From a bacterium (GTDB lineage: Bacteria > Elusimicrobiota > Elusimicrobia > Elusimicrobiales > UBA9959), in contig JAKAMO010000106.1 in NCBI GenBank assembly GCA_021812825.1, positions 1-8,167 on the forward strand: 8,167 nucleotides of DNA, read 5' to 3'. Numbering within the stretch: the stretch's first letter is position 1; each line of letters begins with the position of its first letter. This document shows positions 1 through 7,900 of the stretch, in pieces. The notes beneath the pieces were generated by a model, which saw only the letters and a program-made list of their open reading frames with translations, made no database searches and was not told where the DNA came from. Both the position numbers and the translations under genes were made by a program.

Positions 1-2
1 CT

Positions 3-65
3 GTGGCAAAAGGCTTTTCTCTGATATGCTTGCTGCTTGCCGCGTTTGATATGAACGCCTACGCC
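3..65 (+). other. Signal peptide of the barrel protein
   Basis: Residues 1-21 have one basic residue (Lys3), a hydrophobic core (FSLICLLLAAF) and the small-residue pattern A-Y-A before the likely cleavage site; cleavage after residue 22 is equally possible. Cys9 lies inside the hydrophobic core, and Cys28 does not follow a lipobox, so this looks like a signal peptidase I substrate, not a lipoprotein. The n-region is short, which leaves room for a longer true N-terminus upstream of the window. Confidence 0.7.
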
Positions 66-1442
66 GCTTTTTCAGCCGATTCCTGCGGGGCCCGCACGGC
101 CGCGATGGCCGGCGCTTTCAGCGCCGTGCCCGGAGGCTCCGAGGCGGCCTGCACCAATCCGGCCACGCTGCTGGAGCTTTCTGCCCCCGAGCTGACCGCG
201 GTCTACGGCCGTCTCTATTCCGGCCTCACCGACGATTCCACTATTGGCCAGGGCTACTTCGGTCTGGCGCTGCCGGTACAGCGCTACCTGCGCGGGCCCG
301 CCGCCGTTTCCTGGAGCGACACGCGCCTGAGCGACGCGTATTCCGAGAGCGCCTACTCCGTCAGCTATGCCACCGCGGTCTACCGCGGTATCGGCGCCGG
401 CCTGACGCTGAAGTACATGCGCCGCGCCTACAATTCCGACTCCTACACCGCCGTGGACCCGCTGTTCTCCAAGGGCTATTCCAAGAGCGCCCTCGGCGCG
501 GACCTGGGCTTCTTCTACCGTCCGCGCGCCAACTACGCGCTGGGGCTGGCTTTCCGCAATCTCAACAAGCCGGATATGGGCATAGGCTCCTCCGACCCGA
601 TGCCGGTGGAGGTACGGGCCGGCGTTTCCTATCTCGTGCGTTCCAGCCTGCTGGACCTCGACGCCGCTTTCGCCGGCCCCGACTACAGCATCTCGGCCGG
701 CGCCGAGTATTCCTTCCAGAAGCGCTACGCGCTGCGCATGGGCTTCTCTACCGGCAACGATTCCCGCCGCAGCGTTACGCTGGGCTTCGGGGGCCGCTTC
801 GGCCTGGCCGCCTTTGACTACGCTTTCAGCCTGCCTATCAGCGGCATAGCCGGCACCGTGGGCTCCCACAGGCTCGCGTTCTCGTTCCGCTTCGGCGCCG
901 AGGCGGAGAAGGCCGAGGACGCCGCGTACAACGCGGAGCTCAGGCGCGCCCAGGATAAGGCCGCCGTCCAGGAAGAGCAGATCCGCGTGCTGCAGGACCG
1001 CCTTGACGCCGCCATCCGCCGCGCCTCGGAGGCGCCGCAGGCTCCCGTTGTCCAGCCTGCCGCCGTAGCCGCGCCGGCCGTTCAGCCGGCGGCCCAGCCT
1101 GTCGTAGTCATACAGCAGCCTTCCCAGGCCGATCAGAAGGCCCAGGAGGAGATCACCAGGCAGATAGAGGCTTTGAAGCAGGACCTTGAGAGATCCCGCG
1201 CCGAGATGGAGGCCCTGAAGGCGAAGGCCGCGGCCAAGCCGGCGCCGGCGCCTCAGGCCAAGCCCCAGCCTGCGCCGTCGCGCCCCTCCCGCTACGTGGT
1301 CAAGGAGGGGGACACGCTGGAAAGCATCGCCGCCTCCGTATACGGCGACTCGGCACGCTGGCCGGACATCTACCGCGCCAACGCGGGCTCGCTGGGCCGC
1401 GGCGGAGAGGTGAAGCCGGGCCAGGTACTGTCGCTGCCCTGA
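3..1442 (+). CDS. Outer-membrane beta-barrel protein (PorV/UPF0164-like) with C-terminal LysM domain
   Basis: This 479-residue protein is exported and probably sits in the outer membrane. Residues 1-21 look like a signal peptide (single Lys, hydrophobic core, cleavage near AYA|AF). The mature start, with CGARTAAMAGAFSAVPGGSE and then the NPATLLEL segment, matches the N-terminal pattern of PorV/UPF0164/FadL-like barrels, where a Gly/Ala-rich stretch precedes an Asn-Pro-Ala motif. Residues about 60-298 alternate polar and hydrophobic/aromatic residues as in beta strands and end in an aromatic-rich last strand (LAFSFRF). Two short coiled coils (about 299-341 and 374-410), each followed by an Ala/Pro/Gln linker, lead to a LysM domain at 430-479. 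The barrel plus wall-binding tail suggests a protein that bridges outer membrane and peptidoglycan; what the barrel transports, if anything, cannot be told. The GTG start at 3 fits the signal peptide, but only two bases lie upstream, so a start outside the window is possible. It is followed after 30 bp by the first coiled-coil gene. Confidence 0.85.
   Translation: MAKGFSLICLLLAAFDMNAYAAFSADSCGARTAAMAGAFSAVPGGSEAACTNPATLLELSAPELTAVYGRLYSGLTDDSTIGQGYFGLALPVQRYLRGPAAVSWSDTRLSDAYSESAYSVSYATAVYRGIGAGLTLKYMRRAYNSDSYTAVDPLFSKGYSKSALGADLGFFYRPRANYALGLAFRNLNKPDMGIGSSDPMPVEVRAGVSYLVRSSLLDLDAAFAGPDYSISAGAEYSFQKRYALRMGFSTGNDSRRSVTLGFGGRFGLAAFDYAFSLPISGIAGTVGSHRLAFSFRFGAEAEKAEDAAYNAELRRAQDKAAVQEEQIRVLQDRLDAAIRRASEAPQAPVVQPAAVAAPAVQPAAQPVVVIQQPSQADQKAQEEITRQIEALKQDLERSRAEMEALKAKAAAKPAPAPQAKPQPAPSRPSRYVVKEGDTLESIAASVYGDSARWPDIYRANAGSLGRGGEVKPGQVLSLP
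897..1289 (+). other. Periplasmic coiled-coil and Ala/Pro linker region of the barrel protein
   Basis: Residues 299-429 join the barrel to the LysM domain. There are two charged helical stretches with heptad-like Leu/Ile spacing, about 299-341 and 374-410. Each is followed by a low-complexity Ala/Pro/Val/Gln stretch, about 342-373 and 411-429. The layout is that of an extended, possibly oligomerising tether spanning part of the periplasm. Homotypic assembly through these helices is inferred. Confidence 0.65.
1290..1439 (+). other. LysM domain (peptidoglycan binding)
   Basis: Residues 430-479 carry the LysM signature: RYVVKEGDTLESIAASVYGD, then a W-x-x-I-Y-x-A-N core at about 453-460, then a Gly-rich turn and a V-K-P-G-Q-V-L-S-L-P end at 470-479. 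LysM domains bind the N-acetylglucosamine-containing backbone of peptidoglycan. At the C-terminus of an exported barrel protein it would lie in the periplasm and hold the protein to the cell wall. The domain is complete and ends exactly at the stop codon. Confidence 0.93.
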
Positions 1443-1472
1443 GGTTTTAACGATCGGTCCAGGTAAAACAAT
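1443..1472 (+). promoter_or_regulatory. Intergenic gap with ribosome-binding site for the first coiled-coil gene
   Basis: Only 30 bases separate the TGA of the barrel gene from the ATG at 1473. AGGT at 1461-1464 leaves 8 bases before the ATG and is a modest Shine-Dalgarno match that supports this start. I see no convincing promoter or terminator in the gap, so genes 1 and 2 are probably co-transcribed. Confidence 0.55.
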
Positions 1473-4400
1473 ATGAGCCAGAACTTCGACGAATCCTCAC
1501 TGAACGAACAGGCGATAACGGACGTTGAGACGGCCCGCCTCGCGCTGCGCTGGGCGCTGGACAAGATCCGCTCGCTGCACGAGGAGGACCTCAAGACCCG
1601 GCAGAACCTGCAGGAGAAGTCCAGCCAGGTCGCTTTCCTCGAGAACCAGCTGAAGACCAAGAACGCCGAACTGGACCGCTCCGCCCGCGTGCACGAGGAA
1701 GAGCTGAAGTCGCGCCAGACCTCGCTCGAATACCAGTTCAAGTCCAAGCTCGAGCGCCTGACCGAGCGCGAGAAGGAGCTGGAGGACAAGATCTCACGCA
1801 ACGAGGAGGTCCTCAAGCAGAAGGAGTCCAGGCTGGAGACCGACTACCAGAAGAAGGCCGAGGAGCTGCGTTCCCGCTGGGCCCAGGTGGAAGGCGAGCT
1901 CTGGCAGCTCCGGCAGGAACAGCTGGCCAAGCAGCAGGAGTTCGAGCGCGTCTACGGCACCCGCCTCGAGGAGGAGAAGAGGAAGTTCTCCGAGGAGGCC
2001 GCCGAGCAGCGCCGCGTGCTGGAGGAGACCTACCGCTCCCGCGTGGAAGAGCTGGAGAGGCGCGAGCGCACGGTTTCCGACGAACTGAAGAAGCAGGAGG
2101 CGGTGCTCAAGTGGTCCAAGGACAGCTGGCAGAAGGACGTCGATGAGCGCGAGCGCGCGCTGAAGCAGAAGGACCTGGAAGTGGACAAGAAGCTGCTGGA
2201 GAAGAACCAGGAGCTCGAAGATTACAGGGTCAAGCTCTCGCTGCTGGAGAAGCAGCTCAAGGAATTCCCGGAGGCCGTCAAGCGCCGCGACGACGACCTC
2301 GCCCGCTATAAGGACGCTATCACCAGCCTGGAGAGCGTCATCCGCACGCTGGAGACCGAAAAGAAGAACCTGCAGGCGGACTACGAGGGGCGGCTCTCCA
2401 AGGCCTCCGACGCGGTCGAATCCGAGCGCGCCCGCTTCCGCGAGATGGAGGCCGAGATCCCGAAGCGCCTGAAGATAGCTGTCGAGCACGAACGCAACCG
2501 CTTCTCGGAGAAGCTGCAGGACATAGAGCGCGGCTACCGCGAGGACCTCGGCAAGAAGCAGGACGAGATAGAGTACCTGCAGCGCAACCTGCGCACCTTC
2601 GAGGAGACCATCAAGAACCTCCAGACCGAGCGGGAGGGGCTCGTCCACAAGGTCGAGCAGATGCAGACCCAGTACAACGTGAAGCTCGAGGAGTTCTCTT
2701 TCCGCGAGAAGCAGCTGCAGTCGGAGTACGACGTCCGCATAAAAGTGGAGACCGAGAAGCATACCGCCGCGCTGCGCTCAGAGCTCGAGACCGCCGGCCG
2801 GATCTACGAGGACAGCCTGCGCCTGAAGGTGGAGGAGATATCCCATCTGCGCAGGGATATCGACGAACTTTCCAAGGAGAAGGCCGCGGCCAACGAGCGT
2901 CAGGCGGAGCTGCGCCGAGAGATGGACGCGCAGTCGCAGCGGGCCGTCACCGAGGCCGACGCGCTGAAGGCCAGGCTGAAGGCCGAGCTGGAACAAAAAC
3001 TTTCCGAGGCCGCGGCGCACGCGGAGCGCCGCCACGAGGCCGAGAAGCAGAAGTTCGCGGACGAGCTCGACCGGCGCAGCGCTGAATTCAAGGCCGAGCT
3101 CGGGCGCCGGGAGGAGGAGGTCTCATCCCTGCGGCTCTCGCTGCAGAAATCCGCCGACGAGGCGCGCCTGCAGAGGCAGCAGCTGGCCGAGGAGCACAAG
3201 GCCGCCCTCGCCGCCGAAAAAGCGCGCGCCTCCGCCGAACTGGAGGACCGCGCCGCACGCCTGGCCGCCACTATCAAGCTTCGCGACGACAAGATAGCCG
3301 AGCTGGGGTCCGCGCTCGAGGCCGCGCGCCTCGAGAAGGAAGAGCTGGTGCTGCTGGAGCGCGAGCGCCTGCAGCGCGTCTATGCCGAGAAAGAGAGGGC
3401 CATGGACGAGGAGCTGGCGGGCAGGGACGCGGAGCTGCTGCGGGTGCGCGAGTCGCTGGCCAAGTCCGGGGCGGAGAAGGATTCCGCTGCCTCGGCTCAT
3501 GCCGCCGAGAAACGCGCGCTGGAGGAGAAGATCTCCGCTCTGCATCTGCGCCTTTCCGACGAGGAGGCCGCCGCCGGCCTCCGGATGGACGCCGCGCTGC
3601 GCCGCGAGGCGGAGCGCTACGGGGAGATCATAGACCGCAAGAACAAGGAGCTGGAGGCCGCGTCCCAGCTGCGCCAGTCGCAGGAGGACGCCTACCGTAA
3701 GTCGCTGGCCGATTTCCGCACCAGCCTTTCCGACGCTCTCGGCAAAATGGAGGACCTGAAGAACACGGCGGACGAGCGCCAGGCGAGGTTGCTGGCCCTG
3801 CAGGCGGAGGTCTCCCAGGAGCGCAAGCAGACTTCGGACCAGGTCTCCGCCCTGTCCACCAAGCTGACCGACCGCGAGAAGCTCTACCGGGACCTCCGTC
3901 AGGAGCATGACAGCCTGAAGGAGGCCTTCGAGGAGGAGGTCAAGGCCTCGGAGCGCCGCTACAACGACGCGCTGATGAAGCTGCGTGCCGCCGAGGAGCA
4001 GAAGGCCGTGCGCGACAAGCAGATAGAGTCGCTGAAGCGCGACGGCGAGCTGATGCGCGCCGAGAACCAGCGCCGCGAGCAGGAGGCTTCCGAGCTGAAG
4101 GCCGCCGCCTCCAAGCAGGTGGAGAACGAGCGCCGCGAGCTGCATGCCGCCGGAGAGCGCCGCGCGCACGACTACGCCCAGAAGGAGAAGGCCCTGCTGG
4201 CCGAGATCTCCTCGCTGCGCGACATCGCCAATTCCAAGGACGTGATGCTCGAGAAGCAGAAGGTCCAGTACGAGGAGGCCCGCAACAGCGCCGAGCGTCT
4301 GAAGGCCGCGCTCGAAGAGGAGCGCGCGCGCCAGTCGGACACCGATTCCGCCCTCCGCGCCGCGAAGGACGGCTTCGAGGAGCAGCTTACCGCTCTCGGC

Positions 4401-4976
4401 GAGCGCGAGGCCTCCATGGCGGCGGAGATAGTGGCGCTGAAGAAGTCGCTGGCGTCCAGCGCCGCCGAGGCCCTGGAAAGCCGCGGCGAGACCGAGAACC
4501 TGCGCACCGCGCTCGAGAGGCTGAAGAACAGTTTCGAGAACGAGAAACGCAAGCGCAGCGAAGCGGAAGCCGCGCACCTGGCCGCCCAGAACGCCATGCG
4601 CGAAAGCAATTCCGAGACCGAGGCGCGGAAGTCCGATATGGACGCCCTGAAGAACGGCATAGTCAGGCTGAAGGCCGCGCTCGAGGATGAGCGCCGCAAG
4701 CGCGCCGAAGCAGAGCTTACCGCAGTAAACTCACGCACCGTCCTGGAGGACAAGACCGAGGAGCTCACCACCCGCAGGTCGGAGATAGAGGCCCTGAAAC
4801 ATGCCGTAGAGCGCCTGAAACACGCTTTCGAGGACGAACGCTCCAAGCGTGTCGAGAGCGAGCTGCTGGCCCAGACCGCCCATTCCGCCCTGCGCGAGAA
4901 GCAGGAGGAGTTCCTGAAGACCCAGAAGCTCGTGGAGCAGCTGAAGGACAAGTTGCGCATATGGAAGAACAAATAA
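1473..4976 (+). CDS. Very long cytoplasmic coiled-coil protein, function unknown
   Basis: This 1167-residue protein has no signal peptide, no membrane segment and no recognisable enzymatic domain. A short non-heptad head (about 1-20) is followed by a helical segment with Trp27, then almost unbroken charged heptads rich in Glu, Lys, Arg, Leu and Ala. I find no cysteine and only two prolines, at 266 and 330. Composition changes near residue 465: the first part is richer in Tyr, Phe, Gln and Trp (W27, 136, 144, 214, 219), the rest is Ala-rich. The C-terminus has three 49-residue tandem repeats (1006-1152) and a partial fourth ending the protein. No Walker A motif is present, so SMC or Rad50 resemblance would be coiled-coil bias only. 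A scaffold, filament-forming or spacer role is plausible but inferred. The gene lies 30 bp after the LysM barrel gene and overlaps the coiled-coil kinase gene by 16 bp, which suggests that the two rod proteins are made together. Confidence 0.9.
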   Translation: MSQNFDESSLNEQAITDVETARLALRWALDKIRSLHEEDLKTRQNLQEKSSQVAFLENQLKTKNAELDRSARVHEEELKSRQTSLEYQFKSKLERLTEREKELEDKISRNEEVLKQKESRLETDYQKKAEELRSRWAQVEGELWQLRQEQLAKQQEFERVYGTRLEEEKRKFSEEAAEQRRVLEETYRSRVEELERRERTVSDELKKQEAVLKWSKDSWQKDVDERERALKQKDLEVDKKLLEKNQELEDYRVKLSLLEKQLKEFPEAVKRRDDDLARYKDAITSLESVIRTLETEKKNLQADYEGRLSKASDAVESERARFREMEAEIPKRLKIAVEHERNRFSEKLQDIERGYREDLGKKQDEIEYLQRNLRTFEETIKNLQTEREGLVHKVEQMQTQYNVKLEEFSFREKQLQSEYDVRIKVETEKHTAALRSELETAGRIYEDSLRLKVEEISHLRRDIDELSKEKAAANERQAELRREMDAQSQRAVTEADALKARLKAELEQKLSEAAAHAERRHEAEKQKFADELDRRSAEFKAELGRREEEVSSLRLSLQKSADEARLQRQQLAEEHKAALAAEKARASAELEDRAARLAATIKLRDDKIAELGSALEAARLEKEELVLLERERLQRVYAEKERAMDEELAGRDAELLRVRESLAKSGAEKDSAASAHAAEKRALEEKISALHLRLSDEEAAAGLRMDAALRREAERYGEIIDRKNKELEAASQLRQSQEDAYRKSLADFRTSLSDALGKMEDLKNTADERQARLLALQAEVSQERKQTSDQVSALSTKLTDREKLYRDLRQEHDSLKEAFEEEVKASERRYNDALMKLRAAEEQKAVRDKQIESLKRDGELMRAENQRREQEASELKAAASKQVENERRELHAAGERRAHDYAQKEKALLAEISSLRDIANSKDVMLEKQKVQYEEARNSAERLKAALEEERARQSDTDSALRAAKDGFEEQLTALGEREASMAAEIVALKKSLASSAAEALESRGETENLRTALERLKNSFENEKRKRSEAEAAHLAAQNAMRESNSETEARKSDMDALKNGIVRLKAALEDERRKRAEAELTAVNSRTVLEDKTEELTTRRSEIEALKHAVERLKHAFEDERSKRVESELLAQTAHSALREKQEEFLKTQKLVEQLKDKLRIWKNK
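4488..4973 (+). repeat. Tandem 49-residue (147-bp) coiled-coil repeats, three full plus one partial
   Basis: Repeats run at residues 1006-1054, 1055-1103 and 1104-1152, each exactly 49 residues (seven heptads), then a 15-residue partial copy to the stop. Conserved positions include an acidic-x-E-x-L-[RK] start, R-L-K at 11-13, F/L-E-[ND]-E-[RK]-x-K-R at 16-23, and E-x-E/E-A-E just after. The DNA has diverged, so the duplication is old. A fourth, weaker copy begins near residue 932 with R-L-K-A-A-L-E and is separated from the first repeat by 25 extra residues. It shares a 17-bp exact match (4299-4315 with 4668-4684) with the second repeat. Confidence 0.85.
4944..4976 (+). promoter_or_regulatory. 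Gene overlap with internal ribosome-binding site (translational coupling)
   Basis: The ATG of the kinase gene at 4961 lies 16 bases inside the end of the preceding gene, whose TAA is at 4974-4976. AAGGA at 4944-4948 is a good Shine-Dalgarno core but sits 12 bases from the ATG, a little far. No other in-frame ATG, GTG or TTG is seen just upstream. The layout suggests that translation of the second rod depends on ribosomes finishing the first. Confidence 0.65.
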
Positions 4977-7900
4977 GCAGCCATATCAGCGACCTGGAAG
5001 GCCTTAACTCCGAGCTGGAGGGTTTTCTTTCCGAGCTGCAGGGGCGGGAGGAGGGGCTTTCCTCCCGCATCAAGGCGCTCGAGGAGGAGCTTTCCTCCGT
5101 GCGTATGTCCGCGGCGATGGAGAAGGAGTCCTTGTCTAACAGGCTTCGGTCCGTGGACGAGGTCCTCGCGGAAGCGAAATCTGCGCTGGCGGATAAAGAA
5201 AAGCTCATAAAGGACCTCCGCGCCGCCGCCAAGGAGGATGCCGCCTCTCTCAACTCGGCCCTCGAAGCTGCGCGCGTCGCGCTTTCCAAGGAAAGCGCCA
5301 AACTTTCCGCCGCCATATTGGACAGGGACGATCTGGAGCGCCGGCTGCAGGCTTCCGGCGAGCTGCTCGAGGAGGTAAAGGCCTCTTTGGGCGAGAAAGA
5401 TGAACTGCTCAAGGAGACCCGCGCCGCCGCCAAGGAAAAGGCGGCGGAGCTTTCCGCCGCCATAGACCAGGCCCGGGCGGCCCAGGAGGCCGAAGCCGAC
5501 AGGGTAGGGGAGTCGGAAAAGGAGCGAGCAGCTCTGCTGAGCCAGCTGGAAGCCTCCGCCAAGCTGCTGGAGAGCGAGAAAGCCCGCTCGGCCGAGAAGG
5601 AACAGCTCCTGCTGGCCGGGCGCGCCGCTCTGAAGGCCAAGGAGGACGATATCGACAAGCTCCTCCGTTCGATGGAGGAACTGAAAGCCGACCTGGCCCT
5701 CGAGCGTTCCAGCGTCAAGGACCGCGAGACGCAGCTGCAGAAAGCCGCGCGGCTGCGCGAGGGGCTCGAGAAAAAACTGGACCTAGCCGCGCAGGAGAAC
5801 TCCCGCTCCGAGGAAGGCTTCCTGCTGAAGATCGAGTTGGTCAAGAAGGAACTGCGCGAGCAGGCCAAGCGCGCCGAGGACCTGGAGCGCAAGCTCGCGG
5901 CCGCAGGCAGCAGGCTGGAGGACGCTCTGGAGGACGCTTCCAGGAACGAGAAGCTGCTCTCCGAAGCAGGCGCAGCGCTGGCCGAGAAGGAGTCCCAGCT
6001 CAGGGACGCCAACCAGAAACTGACGGAGCTGACGAAGGAATTTACGCAGATAAAGAGCGGCAGTACCCATGAAAGCGCCTCGAAGGCGAGGGAAGCCGCC
6101 GCCGCTATGGCCGCCAGGGTGGAGGAGCTGGAGAACACCCTGTCCGACGCCTCCTCCAGGCACATGGAGAAGTTCCGCGCCGTGCAGGCCGAGCTCAGCG
6201 CCGTAAAGGCTGACCTGCGGGCCCGCGAGGAAGAGAACACCGCGCTCCATGCCAGGGAGGAGACCCTTTCCAGGGAACTGGGCGACGCCGAGGAGAAATG
6301 GAAGTTCGCCTCCGCCCAGCTCCATAACGCCGCTTCCAAGTTCCGTAACGCGGAGAACGAGATGGAGATAGCCCAGGGGCGCATCAAGTCCCTGGAGGAG
6401 GAGCGCGATAAATTCCGGGCCGCCGTGATAAAGGCGGAGGCGGCCTCGGCCGCCCTGGCCTCCAAGGAATCCAAGGCCAGGGACGGCGAAGCCGCCGGCC
6501 TGATGGCCGCCCTTGAGGAACAGGCTGCCCGTAATACCGAGCTGCTGCGGAAATACGACGATCTGGTGCTCCAGAACGAGGCGGCGGCCCACGAGAAGGC
6601 CGCCCTTAACGCCGAGATCGAGTCCCTGCGCGCCGCCCTCAGATCGGCGCAGGACTCAGCGGACGCCCAGACAGGGGAGAAGCTGGGAGTGCAGGCGGGC
6701 CTGGCCGAGAAGCTGCGCATGCTGGAGGCCGACCTCAAGAGAAAGGAGTACGAGCTGGCCGAGGCCAATTCGTCCGCCGAGGCTGCCGCCCGCGAGGCCG
6801 GAGAGCTGCGGCTGCTGCTCGAGGAGAAGGAGGACTCGGCCGCCGGGGAGGCCGAGGCCGAGCGCGCCCGCTATGCCGCTCTCTCCGAGCGGATGCACAA
6901 TACCGAGAACCTCCTTAAGAAGAAGGAATTCGAGCTGGAGGAGGCCCGCGAGGCCCTGTCAGGCCTGGAGGGGGAATGCGCGATGCTGCGGCGCAGCAGG
7001 GCCGAACTGGGAGAGAAATATTCGCGCGAGATCCAGGCCGAGAACGAGCAGCTCAAGGAAGCGCAGGCCAGGATAGAGGAGCGCGATGCGAGGATATCCC
7101 GCCTGGCCTCCGCGGAGGAAAGTCTGAAGCACGAGGCGGAGCGCCTGAAGAGGGATAAGCAGGGCCTGCTGTCGATGGTGCGCAAGAAGGCCGGCGGCGC
7201 GGCCCATTCGGCCAAGGTCTCCGAAGCCGAGCGCCTGCTGGCCGATAAAGAGGGCCAGTTGGAGAAGCTGCGCGCCGAGCTGGAGAACACGCGCGCCGAG
7301 AAAGCCCAGCTGCAGGGCAGGGAGAAGGAGCTCCGCGAGGAGCTGAAGGCCAGGCCGTACCGCGCGATGCTGCGCGAGGCGGAGGAGAAGCTCCTGATCA
7401 AGGAGAAGATGCTCTCCGACGTGACGTTCCGCATGAAGCGCATCACGCACGACTTCGAGGAACTCAAGGTCCGCGGGCAGAGTTCCGGTGCCCCGGGCTA
7501 CCTGCCGGACTTCGAGGAACTGGTCGCCGGAGTCGCCCACCAGATCGCCAACTCGATAAGCATCATACGCAGCCACGCCGAGTTCTGCGCCGAGGCCCCT
7601 GACGCCGAAGGGTCCCGGGAGTCGCTGGACGTCATAGTCCGCAACATCGTCAACCTGCAGAAGAAGATAGACCTGATAATGAACTTCTCCAAGCCGGTCA
7701 TCCCGCAGCGTTCTCCGGAGCGCCTGGCGGCCGTGGTCGCCGAGGTGGTGGAGAGCCTGCGCTCGGCGGGCCGCTTCGGACGCGCCAAGGTCAAGCTGAA
7801 GGGCGGGGAGCGGCTCCGGCCGGTAAGCATAGACCGCGTCAGGTTCGCGGCCGCGGCCGAACAACTGCTGCTCAACGCCGCGGAGGCGATGCCGGGCGGA

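Noticed and set aside
3..152. Lipoprotein signal on the barrel protein (Cys9, Cys28, Cys50)
   Set aside because: None of the cysteines follows a lipobox at the right place; Cys9 is within the hydrophobic core and Cys28 comes after the likely cleavage site.
1444..1469. Inverted repeat GTTTTA / TAAAAC in the gap between genes 1 and 2
   Set aside because: Only six A/T-rich pairs with a 14-base loop and no T-run; too weak for a terminator or a regulatory hairpin.
3123..4577. 484-codon open frame on the minus strand
   Set aside because: Leu/Gly-rich low-complexity product expected from reverse reading of a Glu/Lys/Ala-rich gene; the other long minus-strand frames (72-869, 1794-2762, 5783-6592, 6959-8098) fail for the same reason.
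4961..4976. Programmed frameshift that would fuse the two rods
   Set aside because: The frame relation would allow a -1 shift, but I see no X-XXY-YYZ slippery heptamer in the overlap, and an ATG with a Shine-Dalgarno core explains the second start.
1473..4976. SMC, Rad50 or MukB-type ATPase
   Set aside because: Only long coiled coil is shared; there is no Walker A, signature or Walker B motif and no globular head or hinge.
4765..6768. 667-codon open frame on the minus strand
   Set aside because: It is opposite the two coiled-coil genes and crosses their junction. Its Ser/Ala/Arg-rich translation is what GAG, AAG and GCC codons give in reverse. No domain or plausible start context is seen.
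6513..7076. 187-codon plus-strand frame inside the kinase gene
   Set aside because: Arg/Pro-rich out-of-frame reading with no recognisable protein features; the in-frame coiled coil explains the DNA. The frame at 3382-3633 is similar.
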